A DNA stretch of 64,000 bases from Muscardinus avellanarius (GCA_963383645.1 OY726566.1:96067321-96131320), one strand, 5' to 3'. Positions 1-12,079 are shown, counted from the stretch's first letter. Numbers and translations: made by a program. The notes: a model not told the origin generated them from the letters alone.

Positions 1-139
1 CGCGGTTCACAGACAGCCTCAGCTACTTAGTGAGTTCCTCTGCAACTCAGTGAGACCCAGTTTCAAAATAAAGAATAAAAAATAGGGCAGGGGGTGTAGC
101 TCAGAGGTCGAATGCCCCCGGGTTCCATCCCCAGCCCCA

Positions 140-180
<41 letters not shown>

Positions 181-185
181 AATAG
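1..185 (+). repeat. B1-dID-type SINE, 5' end cut by window edge
   Basis: The middle and right half of the dimeric SINE are present: the 'cagcctcagctacttagtgag' spacer, then 'caaaataaagaataaaaaa', then the ID-like half (gtgtagctcagaggtcgaatgcc, ggttccatcccc). An (AAAT)n tail fills 139-183. The 7SL-like left half lies mostly outside the window. Confidence 0.85.
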
Positions 186-514
186 AGTTCAAATAGCAGT
201 TCAGAACTGAGAAGTCAATTTTTTTCATGTGACAATAACTAAGAATTGTTCATGGGAAAATATTCATAATAAATATTTAAAACTTTATAATAATAGTTTA
301 ATAAAAATCAGGATTTATTGGCAAAAAAAGATAAAACTACATTTCCTTAAGGTTATAGTTACAACTTTGTAAAAGTTTCAACTTTCCTCATCCTAATAAA
401 TGTAACAAAATATGGATTATTTAGACTGATCAGACAATTGGCAACTACATGTTTGTTCAATAGCAATGCTTATAAAAAATATTTTCAGGCTTATCTTAAC
501 CTATCTCTTCCTTC
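186..514. other. non-repetitive AT-rich stretch
   Basis: I see no gene, recognisable repeat or structured element here. Confidence 0.5.
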
Positions 515-699
515 TTTTTTTTTTTCTGAGTATCAAGCCCAGAAACACTCTACCACTGAGATATACCTCAACTCCTTTTTAAACATTTTTCATTTTGAAA
601 CAGAGTGTCACTAATTTGCTAACACTGGTCTTCACAAAGCAATCATTTTGTCTCAAACTCCTAAGTACTGGGACTATAGGTGTGTACCAGAAACTATGC
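515..699 (-). repeat. old B1-dID-type SINE
   Basis: Reads on the minus strand. The poly-A tail appears as the T run at 515-525, followed by the complement of the ID-like half and then the 7SL-like half, ending near 'gtactgggactataggtgtgtacc'. Many substitutions mark an old copy. Confidence 0.65.
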
Positions 700-1525
700 T
701 TTAAATCTCTCCAAATATAACATAGACTATACTTTTGAGTACACATAATGTTTTTGTCATATGATTGCTTTATATTCATTGCCAGTCTCTGAAGACAAAT
801 GATTTCCTAAGAGCTAATGATGAAGTTTCAAGTACAAGTAATACCTTGAAAGAAATTGAGTGGAGTATTCGTTATTATATTATAGACAAGTCCTAAATTT
901 GTATGGTCTGACACCCATAAATTTCTGTTACTGTGATTTAATTTTAAAAATTAGTCCTGTAACTACCATATCAAATTTCACTTACTACAAAATATTACTA
1001 CGAGTAGTTGCATAAACTACAAATAGGAATGCTAACTCTTCAGTCTATAACTCATCAAGTCATGATATAAATGACTGGTGGATAAGTGCATAATTTCTTT
1101 AAAAGCTTGTATGTTTTGGTCATTGTAGGCCACTCACAAGGGAAACCTATAGTTCCATTGCTTCTTGTTTCCCATTCACAGAATCAGGTGATATTCTATA
1201 AAAATGGATAACCAGTGGAGGAACTTGTTCAACAAAGATAAAAGTGCAACCTAGAAATAGAAATCATACTGGTTATAAAATTGTAAAGTAGTTTGTGGTT
1301 AAAAAATATACAGATTCCTGAGAGCAAATGACATTAAATGACATGATTTTTCATATTAAAGAAACTTTTTCATTTATGATATTGAATAGGCCATGGATGA
1401 AATGACCTACACTTGGAAAATAGAATGATAATTTACTCAGGTGTGAAAAGGATGCTCATTGTTTAACTCCACAGTGTACATGAAGGCAAGCATTGCTCAA
1501 ACTAATGTTTGTGTGGGATTTTTAT
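700..1525. other. non-repetitive AT-rich stretch
   Basis: No coding signal and no repeat family that I can recognise. Confidence 0.5.
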
Positions 1526-1569
1526 ATATACTTTTATTGGTGCAATATAATTCTACATCAAAGTGAGGT
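1526..1569 (-). mobile_element. 3' terminus of the outer L1 (split by a nested L1)
   Basis: 'ttttattggtgcaatataattctacatcaaagtgaggt' is the antisense of the L1 3' end used throughout this window (CACCAATAAAA before the poly-A). The same L1 3' UTR resumes at 3425, after the inserted L1. Confidence 0.6.
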
Positions 1570-3424
1570 TTTTTAATTTTATTTTTTTTGGTGCACTATA
1601 GCCTCACATCATAATGTGGATCATGTGTACAATGGCGTATGTTCACACAGTACTTGGCGTCCCCCACCCCACTTCCCCTTTTTCCTCCCTGCCAATACTG
1701 AGTGTCCAGGTTAACATTGTTATGTTCACATGTATACACATATTTGAGTAGCTTTTTTCATTGATTAGCCACAGCCTTTTACCTCCCCTACCTCTCCTTT
1801 CTGGCTTTGCTGAGATTTCCCCTCCATTATATGGAGCCCCTCTAGTATTCCTAATACTCCCTAGCTTGAGAATATTAGAGAAACCGTACATCCCTCCTCT
1901 TTCTGTACTTGGCTAATCTCACCTAACATAATGGTCTCCAGGTCTTTCCATCTTCTTGCAAATGGCATGATTTCGTTATTTTTTATTGATGAGTAGAATT
2001 CTATTGTGTGTATTTAACATAATTTTGCAATTAATTCATCTGTTGATGGAGACCTAGGTTGGGTCCATATTTTGAGTATAAGACAAAAAGATACAGTAAG
2101 GAAAAAGAGGTTTTGAGAGAAGTGTAGATGGGATAGAGGGAGGAAGCTTGTAAAAGAAATGAGGGAGAGAGCAAACAAACATGCATATAATAACAAAAGA
2201 GCAACAAAATCTAACAATTATAAGAATAAACCAAAGACAAAACAACAAAAGAGCAAAAAAAACCTACTAATTTACATATACATGGCCCATATAATGTTTG
2301 TTATCTGTAGTAGCTTCTGGAGTATGTTCTAATAGCTCTCATTTGCTTCAAAACCTATTGACAGCTTTTAGACTCACTTTATAAGGTTTTGTGCCCCTCT
2401 CTGGCCTTTGACTCCTTTGTGTTCAGGTGTCAGGGCAGGGGCTGTCACAGTAAACTAGTTCCATGTAGGCCCAGGGTTCTGTGCTTTCTGGCCCCGAGCT
2501 CTGCACTTTCAGGCTCTGGGCTCTGCGCTCTCTTCCCTGTTTTCTGTGATCACCACCTCTGGGCTCTACACTCTCTGGCCCTATACTCCGTGCTCTCCAC
2601 TCTGGGCTCTGTGATCTCTGGGCTTTGTAGTCTCTGGCCCTGGGCTATGCCATCTCCAGCCCTATGCTCTGCACTTTCAGGCCCTCAGCTCTGTGCTTTC
2701 AGATTCTTGGATCTTCACTTTCTGGGCCTGATGTTTGTTGCCTTCTATCCCTGGGCTCTGAGCCTTCTGGCCCTGGGCCTACACCTTCCTACCTGCATGG
2801 GTGGAGAGTGTCCAGTGTAAACTCAAAATGATTTCCTGCAACCCTGTGCCAGTACCGTGTCCTGGATGCTATGGGCCATTCCTATGTTTGTAGGTTATAA
2901 CCGAACCAGCTCAGGGGTGAGCCACCAAATCTTTGCTCGCCAGGGTCCCAGTGGCTGCTCTGGGCTGACCTGCAAGCTTGGTCTGGAGGGCACAGTGGGT
3001 GGCTTCAGGTGCTGCTTCTTGTGATCACATGGGCTTTTGGATCTTTGACTTGGCTCCTGCATTGTGGTGCTGGTCGCTTAAGATGTTGGAGCTCTACCAC
3101 TGCTTTCTGCACTTCAAGTTCTTGGTTTACTTTCCAGAATGTCTTGGGGCTGCAAAGCCAGCACTCATGGTTTGGACAGGCAGCCCAAGATGGCACTGGC
3201 TGCAACACCAGGTCAGTCTCGTACTTGGGCTTTTTGCTGTAGGTCTCGTGATCTAAGTATTGGATATTCTTCAGCCATGATTCCCGTTTTTGTGATTTTG
3301 TTCATAAAAATCTTCACTGCTTTGCTTTTCTTGTCAAGGAGCTGCCTTCTTGGTAGTTGACTTTTATTTGTTACAGCTACTGAGATGGGCTGCATCCCAC
3401 AGTCACCATTTTCTTCCTCCTAGG
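1570..3424 (-). mobile_element. L1 with both ends but no ORFs, nested in another L1
   Basis: The 3' UTR lies at 1570-2085 (T-rich end, ttggtgcactatag, later 'tctccaggtctttccatcttc' and 'ttcatctgttgatggagacct'). A 5' UTR lies from about 2290 to 3424. Its last part, 2950-3424, matches in order the 5' UTR of the L1 ending at 60,566: 'tctggagggcacagt', 'catgggcttttggatcttt', 'cttgtcaaggagctgccttct', 'cattttcttcctc'. ORF1 and ORF2 are absent, so it is internally deleted or chimeric. A 7-bp candidate TSD, gtgaggt, lies at 1563-1569 and 3425-3431. The A-rich 2086-2280 could not be placed. Confidence 0.65.
2460..2800. repeat. minisatellite in L1 5' UTR, degenerate unit of about 20-25 bp
   Basis: Variants of 'ggccctgggctctgcactctct' repeat more than ten times: gggctctgcgctctct, gggctctacactctct, gggctctgtgatctct, cctatgctctgcactttc, cctcagctctgtgctttc. 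The array keeps a 143-codon frame open on the + strand, which is a by-product of the repeat and not a gene. Confidence 0.75.
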
Positions 3425-4655
3425 GTGAGGTCTCTCTCAAGTGATACAAATCTGCCTGCACACAGCACTTGTGTTTCCCTCTGAATTCCACCCTCCCAGA
3501 CAAGTAAGTGAGATTCACAGAAATATCAGCATTTAAGTACACACCATTATTTGAACTAGTTCCTTCAACAATTTCCTTTTTCTCACACCAGTTTCCTCTC
3601 CCATCCCCCTGTTACTGTTCTCTTGATCTCTCTCCTTATTTATCAAAAGTCCTTTTTGCTTCCTCTTTTCTCTCTCGCTTTCACATATGGTAGAAAGCAC
3701 ATAACTCTGATTTCTGTGACTGACTGATCTCACTAAGCATAATATTATCTGGTTCCATGAACTTTCCCGAAAATGGCATACTTTTGTTCTTCTTTATGGC
3801 TAAACAAAATTCCATTGTGTGTATATATACCACATTGCTTTTATCGATTTATCAGTTTGCTGATAGGTTGATTTCATAATTTGGCTATTGCGAACTGTTC
3901 TGATATAAACATGTATATACATGTATCATTATAGTATTCTGACTTAAAATTTTTTTGAAATATAATGAGGTATGGTATAATGGGGCCATATGATGGTTTC
4001 ATTTCTGGTCTTTTGAGGAATCTCTGCACTGATCTCCATAGTGAGTACACTTATCTACTTTCCCAACAAGTGTGTATAAGAGTTCCTATTTCTCAACATC
4101 CTTTCCAGCATTTATTATTGTTTGTATTCTTAATTGACATTCTAATTGGCATTAGGTAAACTCTCAGTGCAGTTTTTATTTGCATTTCACTTATTGATAA
4201 TGTTGTTGAATATCCTTTCATATATGATATTTGTTCTCTTCTAATGGAGTAGCTTGCAGAGTTTTTTTTTTTTTGTCTTTTATGTAACCTTTTTCTTCAG
4301 ATTCTTTAATGTTTCCTTTGTTGACATAAGCTTTCTGGTTTGTGCCATACCATTTATTGATTCCATGTTTTATTTTGTAAGCTTTGGGGGTCTTATTGTG
4401 AAAGTTTCTACCAGTGCTTATAGGTTGGAGAACTCGTCTTATGTTTTCTTCTAGTAATTGCAAGACTTCTGTTCTAATTTCTAGGTATTTGGTGTATCTT
4501 GAATTGACTCTTGAGTGGAGTGAGACATAGGGACCTAATTTTTTTTCCTCTACATATAAATTCATCTAAATAGTTTTACAGCACCATTTGTTGAAAAAGC
4601 TGTCTTTTTTTTTAGTGTATGTTTTTGGTCTATGTCTGCTCTTAACAAAAGTAGA
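3425..4655 (-). mobile_element. L1 3' UTR and ORF2 C-terminal region (outer L1)
   Basis: Antisense L1: 3' UTR at about 3430-3900 ('ctgatctcactaagcataat', 'aaaattccattgtgtgtatatata'), then older-looking ORF2 C-terminal sequence ('gaggaatctctgcactgatctccatag', 'agcaccatttgttgaaaaagctgtc'). The frame is broken by many stops and the copy is 5'-truncated near 4655. Its 3' terminus is the 1526-1569 fragment. Confidence 0.75.
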
Positions 4656-6964
4656 ACATTTTAATTTTTAAAGCTTCTAATATTTCATATTGTAGTTTAC
4701 CTACCAAACTTTAATAATTTTATTTTTTATATATTATTTCAAAGATTTTAGTATAATTAAAGCAAAAGAAGAGAAAAAATCAAATTATATGCCATAGATT
4801 AATATCCTTCATAGAAAATAATCTATAGTTAGAAATACATAAGAATACATAAAGCCACTAAATAAAAAAATCAACAAATGCACATGAATTGTTAACTCAC
4901 AAAAGATGAAAATAAAGAGTTAATGAGCTTGTAGAGATGTGTCCAGTTATCAAGGGCATACATATTTTAAAATAATGACATTTTGCTCTGTGGCAGTATT
5001 TATTTTATCTGGGTAAGCATCAATTTGATTTACATCCAGTGAGGTAAATCACTGCATAGAAATTCACATCACATCTTCAAAGATTCTGATAAGAAAAGAA
5101 ATAGTGATATCTTTTCTGAAAAGCAAGACCTTTTATTTTGAGGAAAGAATCTCAGAATCAGAGACATCCAAAAACCCATGAGGCAGATGTTTATCTTGGC
5201 AAAGTGAGAGATCTGCAGATCAAATCGGGAATCCATGCCTAAAAGACTGCACTATTTCAAATTATCAAGTAGCCTTTCTCTCTTTTGGGTGAAAAAGGAT
5301 ACCATGTTCTAGAATATTGCATCCTTTTTTATAGTTCTATTCTATAAAAATTATAAAAGGTCTAGCTCTGATACCCTCTTGTTCCTTTGATATACCTAGA
5401 GTAAAGAATTCAATGTGAATTTTACTTTCACACATCTGATGCTGGATTCACATACTGTAAAGACCTTTTCTCTAAAGAAAATAAAAGTAGAATTAATATC
5501 AAGAGCCATCTTCCAAAACAGCGAATACAGGTAAAAGAATGTAATACACATTGGAAGGCAGAGTTTAGTACACTGATGGCTTCTATCCAAAGCTGCTTAG
5601 AAATCTATATCTTAAAGCATCTTTGGCAAACCTGTAGCATTTAACTGTCTGCTGCTGGGTTTCTAACATAGATGCAAGAAAAAGTATCCTTGCACTTTCT
5701 CCCTGTCTGATTGTGGCGACTGAGATTGAATAGGGGAAGACAAGGAAAAAAAAATCTATATCTTACCAGCATACCTATCAAAGAGAAGGCATTAGTATAC
5801 AATACATTATACAGTATAATGGAATATCCATATGGGATCTAGATTAGATAAGTGGAAAAGTAATCACACCATGCAAAGCAATCCATACCTGGAGGGTATG
5901 TTTCCTGGATTCTTTTTTCATTTCACCTCCTTGATCTCATAAAAAAAAAAAAATCCAGCCATTTCATACAAATCCAGTAACTCTACACTTCACAAGATGC
6001 AGGTGGGCCAAAAATAGGAGCTGCATGTATCTTAGGCATGAATATTGGGAAGTATAAACTTTATGAATGATGGTTTTCCCTTTTGCAATCCACTATACAA
6101 CTAGATATGGAATAAAAGGCAATAGGCCTCCTTTGCTCTTTAGTTTTTCAAAACAATTTGTTTTATGATACTGTCAACAAATCCTCTTTCTTTAGTCTTT
6201 TCTATGTCCAAGAAAGCTGGGAGGTTGCTTCCATTACCAATACTCTTTTACTACTTTTCAAAGTTGATATTATGCTCTTTTGTTATAGAAATTAAATAGT
6301 GTCACTAAGAAATACATGACAAATGATTCTGGACTTAGATCTGGTAGTGAATGTTAACAACAAACTATGAAGAAGCAGGGAACAAATTCCACCTATTTGT
6401 AACTTGTGAGTTAGTTGGAAAATTTTCAAGTTATGACTTGAAAAATTATGACTCTGAGAAATTCAAGGAAGATATTTTTACTTTTAAAAAATTTTTATTC
6501 TCCACATATTTAGGAGATTATATTATGGGCAAACTTTTCTCTTTGTTTTTATGTACGATTTTAGCTTAATTGAGACCAAAAGTAAATTTTTCACTATTTG
6601 TGTTTTGATTCTCCAAAAAGACCACATGTTTTTTATGCTAAAAGTCTATGTTATCCATGAAATTTCTTACTAATGTTTTGCACTCCTGGTGATGGAGGCT
6701 CTAGAATTAACTACAAAAAAATACAAAATGTACCAGACCTATTGAATAAACCAATGTGATATAACGTGCAAATGTAGATTGAGGGAGATGCTCCCTAAAA
6801 GCATCCCCCCCCATACATGTAGCATCTCCTTCCATCAATAGTTGCATGAAAATGTTCACAACAGTGTGAGTTCATGGTGGTGTGAGTAAAACTAGGGAGG
6901 GGGGTGAGTTGATTTTTTAAACCTAGATAATATTTAAGTGGGGATTGGTTGGTTTGTTCTCTTT
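4656..6964. other. long non-repetitive AT-rich stretch
   Basis: No open frame with gene-like composition and no recognised repeat, apart from a short A13 run at 5941-5953. It could be intronic or intergenic. Confidence 0.5.
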
Positions 6965-6979
6965 ACTGTGTGTATTTTT

Positions 6980-7167
6980 TATTTTTATTTTTATTTTTAT
7001 TTTTTTGTGGTACCCTTCTACCTCGAGGATACACTCCCAGACCTATTTTATATATTATTTAGAAACAGGGTCTCTTAAGCCAGCAAGGCTGGCTTTGAAC
7101 CTGCGTGATCCTCCTGTCTCTGCCTCCCATGCATGGGGATTATAAGCGTGTGCCACCACACCTGGCT
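6980..7167 (-). repeat. SINE, short subfamily (S2), recent
   Basis: The tail appears as (TTTTA)n at 6980-7005, followed by 'ttctacctcgaggatacactcccagacc', 'aaacagggtctcttaagccagc', 'ctttgaacctgcgtgatcctcctg' and the 7SL-like start near 7167. A perfect 15-bp TSD, actgtgtgtattttt, flanks it at 6965-6979 and 7168-7182. Confidence 0.9.
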
Positions 7168-7292
7168 ACTGTGTGTATTTTTGGGAAAAAGTCCTTATTA
7201 ACTAAGAGAATCATGAGCAAATATCATCCACTTGATTTCTCTTTCAATTATTTAATATTTGTAGTGTTCATTGATTTACATTTTCTATTTTT

Positions 7293-7455
7293 TGTGGTAC
7301 TGGGGATGGAACCCAGGGGCATTCTACCTCTGAGCTATACCCCCATCCCTATTTTTTATTCTTTAGTTTTTGAAACAGGGTCTCACTGAGTTACAAAGGG
7401 CTTCACTAAATAGTAGCTGAGGCTGTCTACGAGCCGCCATCCTCCTGTCTCAGAC
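7293..7455 (-). repeat. SINE, 5'-truncated
   Basis: Complement of the ID-like half ('tactggggatggaacccaggggc', 'cctctgagctatacccccatccc') and part of the left half; it stops at 'ctcctgtctcagac'. Near-identical 17-bp flanks, tta[c/t]attttctattttt at 7276-7292 and 7456-7472, are a TSD. Confidence 0.85.
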
Positions 7456-7499
7456 TTATATTTTCTATTTTTAAATGTAAGATATTTTAAAATGTGCTT

Positions 7500-7680
7500 A
7501 TTTGTAACTTTGAGCAAATAATATCTCTGTGACTCATTTTATCAGTTGTAAAATGGAAATTAAAACCAGAACTTTCTAAGAGCATGGCTATGATCTTAAA
7601 TGAGACCCATTGTATAAATGGGTTAGAATAGTACATCCCAATACTTATTTTTAATTACATTACATAAATACTTAATTTTA
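7500..7680 (+). repeat. MIR-type SINE relic
   Basis: 'tttgagcaaataatatctctgtgactcattttatcagttgtaaaatgg' resembles the conserved MIR core (GGGCAAGTTACTTAACCTCTCTGTGCCTCAGTTTCCTCATCTGTAAAATGG). Very diverged. Confidence 0.55.
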
Positions 7681-7835
7681 ATCATATACATCTAAAATAT
7701 ATTTTTGCCAGCTTTATTTGTACTAGTTTGTCATTTTGATACCAAGTAAAATGAAGTCAGGGGAATTTATCATAGTAAACAGGTATCTTAAATGTGGCCA
7801 TAAAACACTCATATATAAAAATATTGATGAGCTCT

Positions 7836-7921
7836 TCTATTCTTCTTTCTCTCTCCCCCTCTACTTCTCTCTCTCTCTGTATCTCTCTTTTTCTTTCTCT
7901 TTTTCTTTGTTTCTTTCTTTC
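7836..7921. repeat. CT/TTTC-rich low-complexity tract
   Basis: Interrupted run of TCTC, CTCTCT and TTTC units, nearly all pyrimidine on the + strand. Confidence 0.8.
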
Positions 7922-7984
7922 ATGTCAGTTCCTCCAATATATCTCTTGGCTACAAAAACATAAAATAAATAAAAATATAATGAA

Positions 7985-8215
7985 GTTAGCTGTTCATTTT
8001 ATATATCAACTTGACTGTGATAAAGGGTACCCAGATAGATTATAAAATCTTTTTTTCTGGTGGGTTTGTGAGGGTTTTTCCTAAAAAGATTATCATTTTA
8101 ATCTGTAAACTATGGGCATCTTCTAGTCAATTGAGGGTCTACATTAGAATAAATGAAAGTGGTTCTTTCTCTTGGGAGAATCTTAATACTAACATTAGTT
8201 CTCCATTGCTCTGGA
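7985..8215 (+). mobile_element. ERVL-type LTR relic (MLT2-like)
   Basis: 'gctgttcattttatatatcaacttgactgtg...gggtacccagat' and 'gtcaattgagggtctacattagaataaa...gtggttctttctcttggga' follow the order of the MLT2 long terminal repeat of ERVL elements. Only part of the LTR is visible and no internal viral genes are present. Confidence 0.5.
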
Positions 8216-8329
8216 AGTAAAATGATGGTTTGCCTTATGATATCCCACATGTATAATTGTCACCTATCAGAATAAACAGGAAGAATAGTTATAAGTTATA
8301 TTAGGAGACATCTCAGTTATCAACTGGAT

Positions 8330-8580
8330 TGTCATGGTTTCATATAGCTTATGTTCAAGCGATCCTTATTTTGCCTAATAATAGCCCCAAAGATGAAGAG
8401 TAATGATACAAAACAACGGCTCCAGGGATACAACACAAAAGACCAGATGGATTCTGATACTGTATGACAAGGCCAGGGGATACAGGCAAAAACATGGCAT
8501 AAATAGGGTTCATTACTGTTAGGCATCCATGAATGATTTTGGCATTATCAGTGTCTGGTCTGTGCTACAGTCTCTTAAAA
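8330..8580 (+). mobile_element. Tigger-type DNA transposon relic
   Basis: Contains 'taatagccccaaagatgaagagtaatgat', and then 'acatggcataaatagggttcattactgttaggcatcc', both resembling Tigger (pogo/TcMar) elements. It is a short, non-coding internally deleted remnant. Confidence 0.5.
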
Positions 8581-9318
8581 TGGCATTGCAGTTGATGCTA
8601 CCATTGACTACGCTTAAGAAACGATAATATTTATTTAACACAGAAGAAAATTAGATGCGAGAGATGAAATGGCTTCTCAGAATTAAAACCATGCATTATC
8701 TTCAGGTAGATAAGCACTTTTCTCTATGCCTGATAAAGGCATGATCTGATTACAAGGGAACCTAATGTTTTCTCTTTAATTCAAAAGGTATAAGCTAAAC
8801 ATAGCTGTTCTTGGTGACATGACACTGAAACATAGCATAGGGAATACTGCAAACACTGTCCTTTCCCTCTCTGTCTCTCTCCACACCACTCCCCACAGCA
8901 TATCCCCCCTCTCTTTGGATGATCTACTTCAATTGTATAATCCCAAAACATGGATCTTTGAATAACTAACACATTTTAACAAGTAGTTAATGTAATGCTT
9001 TAAAAATGATATAATTCTATATTCTTATATAAGGCTCAATCAGTTTCTTAGTAGTCACAATTTAAAGATTGACTCTATCCATCTTTGAAGAGGAGCTCTA
9101 TACTATATCTTAAACCCAGGATCCTTTTATTGGGTTACGTGCCTAAAGTTTTGTGTTGCTCCATTTACAGACTTAGTTTTCGTCGAAGACATCCTGTTAG
9201 TAGAAACACGAGAATGACAATTAAGACAAAATACACAAATCACACTGAATGTCAAAACTATCTTAATTCAAGTAATAATCGTGATGAAACTTTTAAGATT
9301 TATTTGTTTTTAAAGATC
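8581..9318. other. non-repetitive stretch
   Basis: No repeat or gene recognised. Confidence 0.5.
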
Positions 9319-9325
9319 CCAATGA

Positions 9326-9525
9326 GCTGGGCGTGGTGGCGCACGGCTGTAATCCCAGCATTTGGGAGGCTGAGACCGGAGGATCGTGGCTCGTGAACAG
9401 CCTCAGCTACTTAGTTGAGACCCTCTGTAACTCAGTGAGACCTGGTTTCAAAATAAAGAATAAAAAACAGGGCAGGGGGTATAGTTCAGAGGTCGAATGC
9501 CCCTGGGTTCCATCCTCACACCCGC

Positions 9526-9563
<38 letters not shown>
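9326..9563 (+). repeat. full-length B1-dID SINE (S1 subfamily), recent
   Basis: Both halves are complete: 7SL-like 'gctgggcgtggtggcgcacggctgtaatcccagc...ggaggatcg', the linker 'cagcctcagctacttag...caaaataaagaataaaaaa', the ID-like half with 'ggttccatcctc', and an uninterrupted A run of about 36 bases. The flanks ccaatga at 9319-9325 and 9566-9572 are a short TSD. Confidence 0.95.
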
Positions 9564-9565
<2 letters not shown>

Positions 9566-9572
9566 CCAATGA

Positions 9573-10929
9573 AAGCCATGGTGTTACATTTTTTTCCTAT
9601 TTATAAGAAAGTCTGCAATAATATACTGTACTCTCAATGTCTTCTCAGAGCTCAGCTGATCTTTAATAATTTTTAGAATGCAGAAAGAAAAAAAAAACCT
9701 TTATAGAAAAATAGTAATACACTTACAGGCATTATTCAAAAGTAAGTTTAAGAAAACATTTTGCAGGTCTGGTAACACAGAACATTAGATATCTATTTTC
9801 TGAGTTTCTCTCCTCAAAATCCAATTTCTATGTGTTCAACAAGCCCAGTCTTTCTCTGTGACAACCACAAGCAGCATGGGATAATTTCAAGAGCCATTGT
9901 TAAAAGGCACTAAAAATATGTAGACCCATAATTCCCTCCTTCAAATCAGGTTAGTGTGATCAGAGTGCTAAATTATAGGCCCTGACCAGAAAAATGATAG
10001 AATTTTGGTGTCATACTGATTATGAAGAGAGATGATTCATTGAATTAACAACCAATTCGGTTGCTAAATTAACCTACTTTTTTCCTTATTGGGCAAAAAA
10101 AAAATACTATATAATTGAATATAGAATTTATGCAAGTCAAAAAAATAAGTGGCATATGTTTTCTGCCTTGAAGAAAACAAGAAATAAGGAAATAAAGAGT
10201 GAAATAAATTATTGGTCCAAATTCTCCTTCAGAACTGAGCTGCTTAATTAAACAGAAGTGATTGCGAACACCAGAAAAGAAAAGGAAGGCCTGATATTAG
10301 TGAATTTCAAGTAAGGCAAGAAGCCAAGTAAATGGGACAGGATTTTTAAAATGCAAAGAACAAGGGACTGACAGTTATAAGGAATATATATTTTTTCTGA
10401 ATCCTATAATAACAGAAAGTCAAAGTTTCAGGAGAAAAATGAAAGAAACCAATGTTCAGTGAAAAAACAACTTATAAGGGACAAGAAGATTCTGTGTCCG
10501 AGACATCGGTTTATACTTATACTTCATTGTTTTTCTCAGTCTTTCTCTACATAACATCTTTCCTTAAATATTTTTAAAGGCCAATAAAAATATCTATTCG
10601 ATTAACTTCACAAGAAATTATGTTTGTTTGAAAAACAAGTCCAGGAATGGAATTAGGTATTATTACCCATATTTCCGGTGACCCAGACCCAGGGAAAAAT
10701 CCTGATTGTGGTGAGATGTAGATTAAACTTGGTATCTCTCAAAACTGCAGGCTCAGTACTTAGGAGGGAAATGATCAGTATCTATGGAGTTAGTCCTACA
10801 TTTCCAAACATGTTAAGTGACAATAAACAACAAAATCCCCTTTCAAAGAGAGCATCTTTTTTTTCTTGCTATTATTTAGAAGAAAGAAGATAGCTAACAA
10901 GAGCCTGTTCTTTTAAATACAATCTCATT
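9573..10929. other. non-repetitive AT-rich stretch
   Basis: Nothing recognisable beyond short A runs. No gene-like frame. Confidence 0.5.
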
Positions 10930-11820
10930 TCCAGGAAGGCAGTGTGTCTGAAATCAGTACCATGACGAAGATTCAGCTCGGCTCATCTGCCTGAAAAACC
11001 CAAGCACAGCTGCGTCCCGAGGGTGCATTGTCAGACTTTTTTTGATTTTCAAACAACCAACAGAGCTCAGATACATGTAACCCTTTTCGTCACAGCTCTT
11101 CTTCGCGCTGCAGACCTCTGTGCAGTGCCCCTCTCCCGCCAGGCCATTAGAATGGTCCTGAGCTTTTCCAAGCAAAGATACTGATCGTTTTACCTTTATG
11201 TCCTGATTGCACCAGGCTCACAGGCAAATTCTTCTAAAGCGCTTAAAACACAGTGATCTCCTTCAAAGTCATGGTGCAGCCTCAAACTCTGCCTCCTGCG
11301 GAGAAGACAAGGGGAAGAAAGCGGGATGGACAATTTGACAAAATGATAAAGTCAATCCCACAAATAATTCTGCTAGCTCTTACTCATAACGGAGGAGTCT
11401 ATTTTCAGCATCGGCCTCTGTGCTTTCCATACATTATTTCGCTTGATTTTTAAAATGAACAAACAAGGCAGGTATTTGTTGGCTTTCAAGAAAAGCTTGC
11501 AGCATTCTCCTGTGATCGTTTCAATGCTCATTGCAATCACTTCCTAAAGAAATGGAGACGACGGACCGGTCACCCCATCACCCCATGGCAGTAAAGAAAC
11601 ATCTAGACTGGGACCAGTCAGATTTCAGGTTGGATGCTGAACCTCGGTCCTGAAGTCTAAGGGTGTACACACACGCAACACAGCAGCAGGTGGCAGGTAG
11701 ACCCGCTCTCCGCTCCTTCTCCTTTGGCAAGCGGACCTGTAAGAGTGGCCTGAGCTACCTCCATTCCAAGCTTTGGGATGAATGGCCTTATTTCTCTTCT
11801 TCTCCTTTGTCACTAGGCAT
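10930..11820. other. GC-richer unique block with scattered CpGs; possible regulatory element
   Basis: Compared with its surroundings this stretch is less AT-rich and keeps CpGs (for example 'cgtcccgagg', 'cttcgcgctgc', 'tctcccgccagg', 'acgacggaccggtcac', 'aagcggacctg'). It matches no repeat family I know, except a possible MIR fragment near 11,395-11,470. Neither strand shows a long frame or a convincing exon. An old enhancer, a lost exon or a decayed processed pseudogene are all possible. Confidence 0.3.
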
Positions 11821-12079
11821 TACAGTTTTATTTATTTGATTTTGTTTTTTTTACATTGAAATGCTGAATAGAAATAAAATTCAAACTTTAAGTATGAATG
11901 AAGCAGGCTTTAAAACAGCAAAGTTTTCTATCCGACATCACAAGTTTCAGCTCTGAAGTTTGGCTCAGTGAACACCAGCTAGCTCTGCGCTGGCTTTCTG
12001 GGCAGGGCTGACTACATTTCTGGAGGATTGGGACTGGAGGCTCTGGGCAAATATCATAATACCATCTTAATTGCCCTAT

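Noticed and set aside
2389..2820. 143-codon open frame on the + strand
   Set aside because: It crosses the 5' UTR minisatellite of an antisense L1. Its leucine/serine/alanine repeats follow from the repeated unit; there is no protein family.
9326..9563. tRNA-like A and B box motifs in SINEs
   Set aside because: They are the internal promoter relics of SINEs, not functional tRNA genes; no cloverleaf can be formed.
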